A stretch of DNA of 64,000 bases, taken from Pseudorhodoferax sp. Leaf267. GTDB lineage: Bacteria > Pseudomonadota > Gammaproteobacteria > Burkholderiales > Burkholderiaceae_C. Positions 46,126 through 55,425 of the stretch are shown piece by piece (the stretch's first letter is position 1; each line of letters starts with the position of its first letter). The stretch lies in assembly GCF_001422405.1 (NCBI RefSeq), contig NZ_LMMV01000023.1:187156-251155 (forward strand). The letters run 5' to 3'. The position numbers were made by a program, and so were the translations under genes. The notes below the pieces were generated by a model. It was given only the letters and a program-made list of their open reading frames with translations. It ran no database searches and was not told where the DNA came from.

Positions 46126-47995
46126 CGACGAAGGCCTGCTCCGCAGGCGCCAGCGCAGGCAGGACGGACGCGAGGCCATGGGCACGCAGGTGCGCCACGA
46201 CGAAGCCGGCGCGGCCATCGGGCCAGCCGGCCGTGGCGATGGCGGCTGCGCCGGGGCCGAGTGCCCAGGTCACGTCGTCACCGGTGCCGGCCTCGACCAG
46301 ATCGCCCCGCATCCGCATGCCCTGGAAGGCGCGGCCCCAGGGGTGGTTGGAGGCTGGTTGCAGACGGGTCACCTGGGTTGGCAGGGGCGCGGCCGCATCG
46401 CCCACCAGGCGCGACCACAGGCTGGCTTGCGCCGCAGGCAGTGCCGGGGTGAGCAGATGCGGTTGCTGGCACAACAGCGTGGCCAGGCGGGCGGTGCGCT
46501 CGGGCATGGGTGCGCCCCAGGCCCGCAGCACCGCCGTGATCCATACGGTGGTGGCATGGCCGTCCGGGTCGGCGGGGGCTACCCATGCGCCGTCGGGCAG
46601 GGATGCCCAGTCGGTGGGCGGACGGTCGGGAGCCAAAGGCTGCGGCTTGGCCTGGGCACGTGGCCGTCCACGGGATGCGGATGTCTTGGTGGATTGGCTG
46701 GCGGTCAGGCGCTGCAGCAGCACGCTGGCGGGCTCGTCTTGGGGATCTTGTTCCACCAGTTCGCCGCGGAAAGCCTTGGCCAGGACTTGCGGGGCGAGGC
46801 GTTGGGCATGGATTCGAAGGGCGGCGTAGCGCATTTGGATGCGGTCGGCGAGCTTCAACAGAGCATCGATATGACAAACGACCTCTCGCTGCACGTCCAG
46901 GCTTGGGAGCGGGATCCTGATGTTTTCGAGATCTGGCTGCGAGACTTTCCAGATTCCTGCAGTCGTCTTGGCCGCACGCTCGATCTGTTCACGCACAAAC
47001 CGGCTGGCCCATACGTACTACAGGTAGTCAGGCAACAGTTCGGCGGGGTCTGGACGAACTCGAATCATCGTGTCGGGGAAAGCAATCTCGTCGCTGCATT
47101 TGCTGACCAGGCCCCCACGGCCGACCAGTTCCTTGGAGCCATTACCTCGCGACACGAGGTAGTCGCCGTCTTGAATCAGGAACCGCTTGATGTCGGACAC
47201 GTTCGACCAATCACCTGCTTTCGTCTCCTTCAGATCGATGCCAGAGGACTTGAGGGAAGTGAGGCGCAGAACAGGCATGCCGGTGCCATCACGGACTGAT
47301 TTGCCATTTCGGAGGGGTCCTACCAGCACTTCCAACAACCGAACCACGCGAAATGAGGCTCCGGGAGTTGCTTCGAGAAGATCTGGAGCCACACATGCAT
47401 TCAACACAGCCTGCCGAAACCGCTTGAGGATGCCTGGGATGGCATCGAGGTGGTCGTTGCAGGCGTTGACGCGGGCGAGCAGGGTGTCGAGTTGGTCGGC
47501 GATGCGATGTTGCTCTGGCAGCGGCGGCAACGCCAAGGGCATGCCTTTGATGTCAGCGCCAGACACGCCGATTTGGCCGGCCGAGGTCTTCAGTTTCTGG
47601 TCAAGATACGTCCGCGCCGTATGCGAATTTGCGGCCTTTTCGATGTAGCGCGGAAGGGCGACCGTGCGGTCGAGTCGCACACGAATCAGCTTATCGGGAT
47701 AAACCAGTGCATGGCTGATCTGGCCTACGCGTGCGCAGGCACCCACCAGATCACGATTGCCGTTGTATCGGGTGAATAAAAGATCATCGGGTGCCAGTTG
47801 ATACGTCGGACTGTCCACAAAATCAAGCGGCAAGTAACGCACGTCGGAGGTGTCCAGCTTCAGTGGTCGCACTGCTGAGATGCGAAGGATGGGCAGTCCA
47901 TCATCGGAGCTCGGCTTGGCGGAAATGCCGTTGCGGACTTCAGTGACCAGCTCGCCCAGTTTTGTCATGGCCCAGGTGTCAGGGAGCTCACTCAT
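46109..47995 (-). pseudogene. hsdS: Type I restriction enzyme specificity subunit HsdS, interrupted by an in-frame TAG
   Basis: Starts MSELPDTWAMTKLGELV, overlapping the previous gene by ATGA. The first target-recognition domain and central conserved region run to ALPPLPEQHRIADQL and NACNDHLDAIPGILKRFRQA. The second half starts at residues 210-220 and reaches ELLPDYL at 325, where TAG (47018-47020) follows. The same frame continues with YVWASRFVREQIERAAKTTA and LPSLDVQREVV, a normal HsdS second-half ending, so a single CAG-to-TAG change is the simplest cause. After the usual end (AKAFRGELVEQDPQDEPAS) about 200 further codons form an unusual tail with WITAVLRAWGAPMPERTARL. Without readthrough a half-length HsdS is made; two half-subunits can sometimes dimerise. 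Confidence 0.85.
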
Positions 47996-48660
47996 CTTGG
48001 TGCTTCTCTTCCAACAACAGCCCCCGCCGCGCCAACCGCTCCCGCGCCTCCACCAACGCCTGGTGCAACTGCTGCTCCGACTCCGCCCAGGCCCAGGAAG
48101 TACAGGAAGTACGGGTCCTTGAAGACGGGGCCGGGCGGCAGACCCTGGCCTTGCACCGTCGCAGGCACCAGCGCGGCGGGTGCCTGGGCGCTGGCGATGG
48201 CGCTGCGCTCGAAGGCCTTGCGCTCGATCTGCCGGGCCAGCTCGCGCACGCTCCAGCCGTCCTGCGCCGCCTGTGCCGCGTAGAACTGGCGCGCCGGCGC
48301 GGTCTTGAGGCCCACGATGGCCACGAGGTGGCTCCAGCTCAATTGTGTCGACAGCGTCGGCAAAATCCCGGCGTCCGGAAAGGCCTGCGCGAACTTGAGC
48401 ATGCGGCGCAGGTTGCGGGCCTCGAAGCCGCGCCCGAACTCCTGCGACAACTGCTGGCCAAGCTGCTCCAGCAGGGCCAGGCCGTAGCTGGCGCGCTCGC
48501 CGCCCAGCACTTCGGCATCGAGCCGCTGGCCTACCGCCCAGTACAGGCGCGTCAGCTCCGCGTTCACCGCACCGGCCAGGCGCTGGCGGCTGCTGGCGAT
48601 CAGCGCGCGCAGTTCGGCGTGCAGGCTGGTTGGCACAGCAGGAGCAGGCACACCGCTCAT
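47992..48660 (-). pseudogene. DUF1016/YhcG-like protein with its PD-(D/E)xK nuclease domain deleted
   Basis: 222 codons. The N-terminal DUF1016 domain is intact, from RLYWAVGQRLDAEVLGG through RNLRRMLKFAQAFPDAGI to VFKDPYFLYFLGLG (residue 191). In intact proteins about 150 residues with the ELK nuclease motif follow. Here the frame runs into a low-complexity Gly/Ala tail. The adjacent frame instead reads AESEQQLHQALVEARERLAR and RGLLLEEKHQDE before its stop, which looks like the normal C-terminus. A deletion at about 48087 therefore removed the nuclease. The start ATG overlaps the hsdM stop (ATGA), and the stop overlaps the hsdS start in the same way. Confidence 0.75.
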
Positions 48661-50297
48661 GCCGGCGTTCCTTCCGCGCGGTCTTCGCGGCCTGCACCGC
48701 CTGCGCTGTCCTCGGCGTCCGTGCCCGCCACCACGTCCGGCAGCAGTTCTTCCAGCTCGGCGTCCGGGTCTTCGCCCAGCGCCTCCACCAGCGCACGCAA
48801 ATCGGCCAGCGCCGCCTGCATCTCGCGCATGGCCAGGCGGGCCAGCATGGCGGGTTCTTCCAGTTGCTGTTGCGCGGTGTCCGCGCTGTCGTCCTTGAGC
48901 CAGGCCAGGTCCAGGTTGTCGCCGCGCTCGGCGATCTGCGCGCGGGTGAACTTGCGCCAGCGGCCGGTGGGGCCGGCGTCCACGCGCCGGGCCAGGGCCT
49001 CGGGGCCGCCTTTCGGATCGGTGCCGAACACGTCTTCGAACTTGTCGCGCGGCACGCTGGCCGGCGCATCGGCCGGCGTGCGGAAGTAGTCGCGCGTGAA
49101 CGGCGTGCGCTTGCCGAAGGCCGGCATGTTGGCGCGCATGTCGTAGACCCAGACCTCCTGCGTGTTGCCCTTGTCGGCCTTCTCGCCCTTGGTGAAGAAC
49201 AGCACGTTGGTCTTCACGCCCTGGGCATAGAAGATGCCCGTGGGCAGGCGCAGGATGGTGTGCAGGTTGCATTTGTCCATCAGGTCGCGGCGGATGCTGG
49301 TGCCCACGTTGCTCTCGAACAGCACGTTGTCGGGCAGCACCACGGCAGCGCGCCCGCCCGGCGCCAGGTTGCGCACGATGTGCTGCACGAAGGCGAACTG
49401 CTTGTTGCTGGTCTCGAAGGTGAGGTCGGTGCGGGTGGGCAGGCCGCCGCCCTTCTTGGTGCCGAAGGGCGGGTTGGAGAGGATGAGCGTGGCGCGCGCC
49501 AGCCGCGTGCCCTCCTCGCCCAGCGTGTCGCCGTATTGCACGCCGCCTTCGATGCCGTGCAGCAGCATGTTCATCAGCGCCAGGCGGTGCGTGTCCTGCA
49601 CCAGCTCCATGCCGTGGAAGGTGCCGTGGCGGTAGCGGCGCTGGGCAGCCTCGTCCAGGCTGTCGAAATCGTGCGTGGCGCGCAGGTGGTTGTTGGCCGC
49701 GATCAGGAAGCCGCAGGTGCCTGCCGCCGGATCCTGGATCACGTCGCCGAGCTGCGGCTGCATCACGGCGACGATGCTGTCGATCAGCGCTCGGGGTGTG
49801 AAGTACTGGCCGGCGCCGCTCTTCTTCTCGGTGGCGTTACGCTCCAGCAGGTCTTCGTACAGGTCGCCCAGGTCGTCGCGCTGCACGCTGTACCAGTCCA
49901 GGCCGTCGATGTCGGTCACCAGCTTGCTCAAGGTGGCAGGCTTGGTGATGAAGGTGTTGGCATTGGCATAGATCTCCAGCACGGCGCCCCGGCCGTGCAG
50001 GCCGTAGTCCAGCAGCATTTCCTTGTACAGGTCCAGCCGCTCCGGCGCGGGGGCGTTGAGCAGGTCGTCCCAGCGGATGCCGTCCTGCTCGAACTTGGGC
50101 GCGCCCTTCTTGCGCTCGACAGGCTTCAGCACTTTGAGCCGGTCTTCCTGCCCGGTCTCCTTCATCATCTTCAGGAACAGCAGGTAGGTCAGTTCGCTCA
50201 GGTACTGGTGGTAGGTGACGCCGTCGTCACGCAGCACATGGCACAGCGACCAGAGCTTGGCGCCGATGTCGTGTGCGGCTTGCGGGGTTGTGGCCAT
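48657..50297 (-). CDS. hsdM: Type I restriction enzyme methyltransferase subunit HsdM
   Basis: 546 residues. The helical HsdM N-terminus is present (IGAKLWSLCHVLRDDG, SELTYLLFLKMM). The adenine-methylase motifs are GQYFTPR (163-169), SAM motif DPAAGTCGF (189-197) and the catalytic NPPF (275-278). A long acidic C-terminal tail (ELEELLPDVVAGTDAED) is unusual. It methylates adenine in the target set by HsdS and completes the complex with HsdR and HsdS. All catalytic residues look intact. It starts 12 bases after the hsdR stop. Confidence 0.95.
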   Translation of the reverse strand: MATTPQAAHDIGAKLWSLCHVLRDDGVTYHQYLSELTYLLFLKMMKETGQEDRLKVLKPVERKKGAPKFEQDGIRWDDLLNAPAPERLDLYKEMLLDYGLHGRGAVLEIYANANTFITKPATLSKLVTDIDGLDWYSVQRDDLGDLYEDLLERNATEKKSGAGQYFTPRALIDSIVAVMQPQLGDVIQDPAAGTCGFLIAANNHLRATHDFDSLDEAAQRRYRHGTFHGMELVQDTHRLALMNMLLHGIEGGVQYGDTLGEEGTRLARATLILSNPPFGTKKGGGLPTRTDLTFETSNKQFAFVQHIVRNLAPGGRAAVVLPDNVLFESNVGTSIRRDLMDKCNLHTILRLPTGIFYAQGVKTNVLFFTKGEKADKGNTQEVWVYDMRANMPAFGKRTPFTRDYFRTPADAPASVPRDKFEDVFGTDPKGGPEALARRVDAGPTGRWRKFTRAQIAERGDNLDLAWLKDDSADTAQQQLEEPAMLARLAMREMQAALADLRALVEALGEDPDAELEELLPDVVAGTDAEDSAGGAGREDRAEGTPA

Positions 50298-50309
50298 GAA
50301 ATGTCCGGG

Positions 50310-53300
50310 TCAGGCACCCTGGGCAGGCTGCGCCCAGAGTGCGTCGTTGAAGGCATCCAGCACAGGCTGGAGTTGGCCGTTGAAAACCTTGTCCAGGCGG
50401 GAGAAGCCGCCGCCCTCGCGCTTGAACAGCAGGTCGGGGTCGTCCAGCGCGGAGCGGTCCACCAGCCGGTTGACCTTGGTCTGCGCGGCGATGCGTTTGA
50501 GCCAGTCGCGCTGCGGCTGGGTCCAGGGCTTGCCCGTGGGCGGCCTGGCCAGCAGGGTGTGCAGCGCGCGGTCCACGCGCTCGCCGTAGGGCAGCAAGGC
50601 GTCGCCCAGCGCGGCCTGGCGAATGTAGCCCACGATGCTGGCGGCAATGTCCTGGTTGCTCATCTCGCGCCAGGCGGTGGCCAGGCGCGCCTCGCTGAAG
50701 CCGGCCTGGTCCAGCGCCAGGATCAGTTCCTTGAGCTGCTGGCGCGTCAGGTCACGCGGCCGGGTCAGCACCGCGACGAGGGCCGGCAGCGTGTTGCCCT
50801 GGCTGGCGAGGAAGGCCTTGAACGCGTCCAGGTAGTCCTGCGGCTTGCTGGCCTGGCCGTAGCCGCGCTCGGCGCGCAGGAAGGCGTCGGGGTGGTCCGA
50901 CACGTACAGGGGCTGGCCGCTGCCGGTGGTCTTGCGGTCGAGGATCTCGCCCAGGTCGGGGTGCCGGGTGAACCAGGCCGCCACCTCGGACACGCGCAGT
51001 GCCTTGAGCTGGCGGATGAAGGCCTCCGGGGCCATGCCGGCCCGGGTCTCGAAGTCCTGCGCAGCCTGGCCCTGGAGGTGGCGCTTCTTGACCTGCAGCT
51101 TGGCCAGGAACTGCGCAAGCAGCAGTTCACGCGCGTCGTCGGTGGGCGCCTGGGCGATCTCGCGTTCGAGCTGCTGGAACGAGATCGAAGGGTTGACGAC
51201 CACGGGTTTCATCTCGGTCATGTCGCCGATGGCCTCGAACAGGCGCACGGCATCGAAGACGCGGAAGCTGTCCTTGGCCTCGCCGTCGAAACTGCACAGC
51301 CGCGTGGCGCGGCCCAGCATCTGGTCGAACAGGATGCGGCTGTTCACCTGCCGCAGGAACACCAGGTTGCAGATCTCCGGCACGTCGATGCCGGTGGTCA
51401 GCAGGTCGACGGTGACGGCCACATTGGGCAGGCGCTCGTTCTTGAAGCGGCGGATCAGCTCCAGCGGCTTGTCGGCATTGCCGGTGATCTTGATGACGGC
51501 ATCGTCTTCCACGCTGCCGTACTGCGTTTGCAACGCGGCCTTGAGCACGTCCACCACCAGGTCGGCATGGTCGCTGCTGACGCAGAAGACCAGGGTCTTG
51601 CGCCGGCCGCCGGGGTCGATCTCCTGGGCGAGGTAGCTGCATACGGCCTCGTTGAACGGCCGGGTGATGACCTTGCGGTTGAAGTCTTCGACCTTGAGCG
51701 TGATCTCGTCCGGCGCCTTGAACAGGTCGATCTGGCTGCGCTGCGCGTTGTAGACCTTGACCACTTCGCCGACCTTCCAGGTCATGCCCTGCTCGGTCAG
51801 CTGCGTGTGGATCTGAATGGGCGGCTCGTAGTCCACCAGATAGCCATCGACCACGGCTTCGCGGTAGCTGTAGCTGTAGGCCGGCGGGCCGAAGATCTCG
51901 GTGGTGTGCAGTGCGGGCGTGGCCGTCAGGCCGATCTTGACGGCGTCGAAGTAGTCCAGCACGCGGCGGTACTTGGAGATGTAGTCGTCGAAGCCGCGGA
52001 AGCTCAGTTCGGTGTCCGACATCTCGCGGTCCAGCGTGTAGCCGCGGTGGCATTCGTCGATGACGATGCAGTCGTACTGGTCCACCGTGGGCGGCGCCAC
52101 GCCCTCGGCCGGCATCAGCACGCGGCGCATCATGCCCTGCACGGTGGCGATGTGCACGGCCGTGTCGGCGTCGGGCGCCTGCACATCCAGCTCCTTGATG
52201 CCGAAGGTGTCGGCAAAGGTCTGCAGGCGCTCCATGCGCGTGTCCTTGAACGCATTGGCTGCCTGTTCCCCCAGCGCCGAACGGTCGACCAGGAACAGGA
52301 TGCGGCGAAAGCGCTGGGCCTTCAGCAGGCGGTAGATGAGCGCAATGCAGGTCTTGGTCTTGCCGGTGCCGGTGGCCATGGCCAGCAGGATGTCGCGCTG
52401 GCCCTGCGCGATGCGGGCCTCCGTTTCCCGGATCGCATCCTGCTGGTAGTAGCGCAGCGCCAGGCCGTAGATGAAAGGCGTGCTGTCCAGCTCCGCGTGC
52501 GCCTTGTCCTCGTCCTGGCGCAGCAGCGCTTGCAGGCCCTCTGGTGAGTACCAGCCATCCAGGGATGCGCTGCGGTTGTGGGGGTGGCGCAGGTCGCAGA
52601 ACCAGATGCCGCTCTTGGTGGCCAGTTGCCGCAGGTAGGGGCGGCCGTTGGTGGCGAACACGAAGGGCACGCGGAACTCGGCCTGCGCGCCCCAGTTCTG
52701 CGCGTGCAACTGCGTCTCGGCGCTGGGCGCGAAGCTGCGGCTGTAGCGCTTGCTCTGCTGCAGATCGGCCGAGACATCCTTGCTGCCCCGCTTGGCCTCC
52801 ACCACCGCCAGGGGCACCAGACCCTGGAACAGGACGTAGTCGGCCGAATAGCCTTCGCACGGCCATTCGGCGATGGCCAGGTTGCGGCCCTTCACGGGCC
52901 GCGCGCCGCGGCTGTAGCGCAGGGTTTCGGTGTCGGCCTCCCAGCCGGCCTGGCGGAGCTGCGCATCGATGATGCGGCGGGTCTGGGGCTCGTCCAATTC
53001 GACCAGCGAGGCCGCCTTGTTGGCAGAGTTCACCAGTTCCACCAAGTTGCCGGACGGCGCAGCCTTGGCCTGCGACTGCAGCGCGGTCAACTGCGTGGCC
53101 AGCTTGGCCTTGGCCTGGTCGGACTCGGTGGCGATCTGCTCCCATACAGCGCGTTCGTCACTGAGGGCGGTCAGCTGGGTCTGCGCCGCCTGCAGCGCCG
53201 ACGCGACTTGCGCATGCTGGGCCTGGTACTCCGAGACGACCTCTCGCAGTTTGGCCAGTTCCGCCTGCAGCTCCTCTGACTCGTGCTTCGGAGGAGCGGG

Positions 53301-53714
53301 CGGCACGAAGGGGCCGGACCGGTAGTCCGGCTGCTTGAAGGTGCGGTGAAACCAGAGCGCCAGCTGCCAGCACAGCTTGAGCGTGGTCAGGGCCTTGCCG
53401 TGGTCGCCTGCCAGCGCATGGTTGGCGGCGTTGCCGGTGACGCGGATCTGGTCGAAGACCTGCGTGATTTCGCGGGGCACGAGGTTTTCGCCCTGCAGGC
53501 GGCGAATCAGCTCGTACTGGCTTTCCTGCTGGGTGGTGAACATGCCGCCACGAGCGGCCAACGACTGCGCCAGCAGCTCTGCGAATTGCCGGAGCTTGAG
53601 CAGGCTGGTGTTGGGGTCTTCGGCGAAGTACCGTTCTGCCAGTGCGCCCAGGCGCCACAACTGGGGCTCATAGGACTTCAGGATGTCGAAGTTCGAGCGG
53701 ATGTTCTGCTGCAT
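50310..53714 (-). CDS. hsdR: Type I restriction enzyme endonuclease/translocase subunit HsdR with DUF4145 N-terminus
   Basis: 1134 residues from MQQNIRSNFDILKSYEPQLW, behind an AGAGGG site; the longer frame upstream is not coding. Residues 1-125 match DUF4145 (LLKLRQFAELLAQSLAARGG). A coiled coil at about 145-215 follows. The nuclease domain has D292 and the E306-A-K308 pair in AVVEAKRG. The helicase motor has ATGTGKT (447-453), IVIDECHRG and GLTATPA. A C-terminal region contacts the HsdM2S core. It translocates DNA and cuts unmodified phage DNA at a distance. It is the first gene of its operon; 152 bases upstream are free for a promoter and separate it from the CHAT gene. Confidence 0.95.
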   Translation of the reverse strand: MQQNIRSNFDILKSYEPQLWRLGALAERYFAEDPNTSLLKLRQFAELLAQSLAARGGMFTTQQESQYELIRRLQGENLVPREITQVFDQIRVTGNAANHALAGDHGKALTTLKLCWQLALWFHRTFKQPDYRSGPFVPPAPPKHESEELQAELAKLREVVSEYQAQHAQVASALQAAQTQLTALSDERAVWEQIATESDQAKAKLATQLTALQSQAKAAPSGNLVELVNSANKAASLVELDEPQTRRIIDAQLRQAGWEADTETLRYSRGARPVKGRNLAIAEWPCEGYSADYVLFQGLVPLAVVEAKRGSKDVSADLQQSKRYSRSFAPSAETQLHAQNWGAQAEFRVPFVFATNGRPYLRQLATKSGIWFCDLRHPHNRSASLDGWYSPEGLQALLRQDEDKAHAELDSTPFIYGLALRYYQQDAIRETEARIAQGQRDILLAMATGTGKTKTCIALIYRLLKAQRFRRILFLVDRSALGEQAANAFKDTRMERLQTFADTFGIKELDVQAPDADTAVHIATVQGMMRRVLMPAEGVAPPTVDQYDCIVIDECHRGYTLDREMSDTELSFRGFDDYISKYRRVLDYFDAVKIGLTATPALHTTEIFGPPAYSYSYREAVVDGYLVDYEPPIQIHTQLTEQGMTWKVGEVVKVYNAQRSQIDLFKAPDEITLKVEDFNRKVITRPFNEAVCSYLAQEIDPGGRRKTLVFCVSSDHADLVVDVLKAALQTQYGSVEDDAVIKITGNADKPLELIRRFKNERLPNVAVTVDLLTTGIDVPEICNLVFLRQVNSRILFDQMLGRATRLCSFDGEAKDSFRVFDAVRLFEAIGDMTEMKPVVVNPSISFQQLEREIAQAPTDDARELLLAQFLAKLQVKKRHLQGQAAQDFETRAGMAPEAFIRQLKALRVSEVAAWFTRHPDLGEILDRKTTGSGQPLYVSDHPDAFLRAERGYGQASKPQDYLDAFKAFLASQGNTLPALVAVLTRPRDLTRQQLKELILALDQAGFSEARLATAWREMSNQDIAASIVGYIRQAALGDALLPYGERVDRALHTLLARPPTGKPWTQPQRDWLKRIAAQTKVNRLVDRSALDDPDLLFKREGGGFSRLDKVFNGQLQPVLDAFNDALWAQPAQGA

Positions 53715-53866
53715 GCCTACCCTCTGCCGATCGGAGGAAACCTCTCCCGCGAAATCAGCCCGACATGGTACCCAGGAGACGGGATGGCCAACCGTTGTCG
53801 CGGGTCCATGCGACAACCACGCCACGCATCGTGGCGACAGACCCGCTTTGCCAAGCCGCACTCTCC

Positions 53867-55414
53867 TCAATCCATCTGCATCAACAACACCGGCGCCACC
53901 CACGACGGATGCTCCGGCGCATGCGCATACGCCGCCTTGCGCGCCTTCATGAACGCGTATTCCAGGTACCGGTGGCAGCTGTCCTGGGGGTCGAACAGCA
54001 GCCGGTAGAAGGTCTGCGCGAACCGCGACGCCGCCCCGTCGTCGATCGGCCACTGGAAGCCCAGCAGCGCCGGCACATGGTGTTCCACGGCCTGCATCAC
54101 GACCTTGGCCGATGCGCTGCGGCAGCTGCTGAGGAACAGCAGCTGCGTGCGGCCCAGCTGCCGCACGAGCTGCTGCACGGGCAGGATGCCGCCGCGGTCG
54201 GCGCGCAGCACCAGGCCGGCCTGTTGCGCATGGTCGCCGCTCAGGTGGCCGCTGAAATGCACCAGATGCCAGCGGCGCTCGCGCAACAGTTCCAGCACCG
54301 GCGTGGCCACGTCGGCGCCCAGGCCCTGCACGCGCAGGTGCGTGACGTCGCAGTTCGCCGCCCGGGTCAGGGTCTGCACGATCTCGCGGCACTCGGTCTC
54401 GCAGTGCGGCAGGCGGTCGAAGCCCTGGCCGCCGCCGTGCCCGTCGGGCACGTTGCCGGCCTTGCCGTCGGCCTCGATGACCAGGCAGTTGATCAGGCCG
54501 TGCCGGCTCTCGTGGTCCTTGAACAGCGGCGGGTAGGCGGTGGTGGATTCGTAGCGCCGGAACACCGGGGCCTGCAGCATCCAGTAGCTGTCGACGTCGC
54601 CGCCTTCGTCCTTCAGCGCCTCGACCAGAACGGGGTGCGTGGCCTGGTTCACGGTCACGCGCACGCGCGTGTTGGCCACGCCGCCCACATGGCGGCGCTG
54701 CTCGGAGAAGCGGTCCCAGCAGCCGAAGTTCGGCGTGCCGCCCTTGAACAGCAGCTGGTGCAGGTCGGCCGACAGGCGCTCCATCTTCTTGAGCCAGTCG
54801 TCCCGGTGCTCGGCCACACGCGTCTCCAGCTCGGCAGAGTCCTCGATGATGCGTTCGAGCAGCCGCTGGTCCAGCTGCAGCGTGCCGGTGGCCTCGAAGT
54901 CGTCGCCGCCGCGGCGCTGCAGTTGCCAACTGGCGGTCTGCATGTTGCACAGGTCGATGTTCAGGCGCAGCCGTGCGGCGCTGGGGCGCGGCTGGCCGGC
55001 GCGCAGCCGCTTGAGGGCTTCGGACAGGTGGGCCTGGAAGTCGGCCCCCACCGTGACCAGCGCCGTGTGCTCGAACGCATCGAGGAAGTCGGCGAGCCGG
55101 TCGTCCGGTGTGCTGGAGACGACGACCAGCGGCATGTGCCGGGCCAGCGCTTTGAGCCGCTTGATGAACTGCCGCGTCGGCTCGCGGCCGGCCAGGCCCA
55201 CGCTGGCCTGCTCGTCCTGCGGCATGCCCGAGCCCATGACCACCAGGCTGCAGTCGCCCAGGCCGAAGTCCTGCAGCACCTCGTCGGCGCGCGCCACGTG
55301 CTGGGCCTCGATGGGGCGGATGGCGATGTCCTGCGCGCGCAGCGCCTTGCGCAGCGCGCCGATCACCAGGCTGCGGATCTCGTCGTCGTGGTGGGCGATC
55401 AGTTGCCAGGGCAT
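53867..55414 (-). CDS. Pseudo-receiver/CHAT-domain caspase-like protease
   Basis: 515 residues from MPWQLIAHHDDEIRSLV. Residues 1-140 have the outline of a response-regulator receiver (the HHDDE acidic start, then LVVMGSGMP). The expected phospho-acceptor Asp is Gly 61, so phosphorylation is unlikely. A middle region of about 230 residues has no motif I can name. The C-terminal CHAT protease has its catalytic pair at H390 (HFSGH) and C431 (LFLSSCRSAS), with the closing ALLGFQWPIDDGAASRFAQ typical of the clan. CHAT proteases are cell-suicide or cleavage effectors in gasdermin and Craspase defence. It starts 11 bases after the sensor gene, in one operon with TIR. Confidence 0.82.
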   Translation of the reverse strand: MPWQLIAHHDDEIRSLVIGALRKALRAQDIAIRPIEAQHVARADEVLQDFGLGDCSLVVMGSGMPQDEQASVGLAGREPTRQFIKRLKALARHMPLVVVSSTPDDRLADFLDAFEHTALVTVGADFQAHLSEALKRLRAGQPRPSAARLRLNIDLCNMQTASWQLQRRGGDDFEATGTLQLDQRLLERIIEDSAELETRVAEHRDDWLKKMERLSADLHQLLFKGGTPNFGCWDRFSEQRRHVGGVANTRVRVTVNQATHPVLVEALKDEGGDVDSYWMLQAPVFRRYESTTAYPPLFKDHESRHGLINCLVIEADGKAGNVPDGHGGGQGFDRLPHCETECREIVQTLTRAANCDVTHLRVQGLGADVATPVLELLRERRWHLVHFSGHLSGDHAQQAGLVLRADRGGILPVQQLVRQLGRTQLLFLSSCRSASAKVVMQAVEHHVPALLGFQWPIDDGAASRFAQTFYRLLFDPQDSCHRYLEYAFMKARKAAYAHAPEHPSWVAPVLLMQMD

Positions 55415-55425
55415 GGGGGCGGTCC

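Noticed and set aside
48630-52547. A 1305-codon open frame on the plus strand opposite hsdM and hsdR
   Set aside because: Its product is a low-complexity string of Gln, His, Arg, Leu and Val, the usual antisense pattern in GC-rich DNA. The minus strand carries the clear hsdM and hsdR motifs.
53715-54950. Upstream extension of hsdR by more than 400 codons
   Set aside because: The extension is the antisense-like shadow of the CHAT gene. The DUF4145 start MQQNIRSNFD has its own ribosome site.
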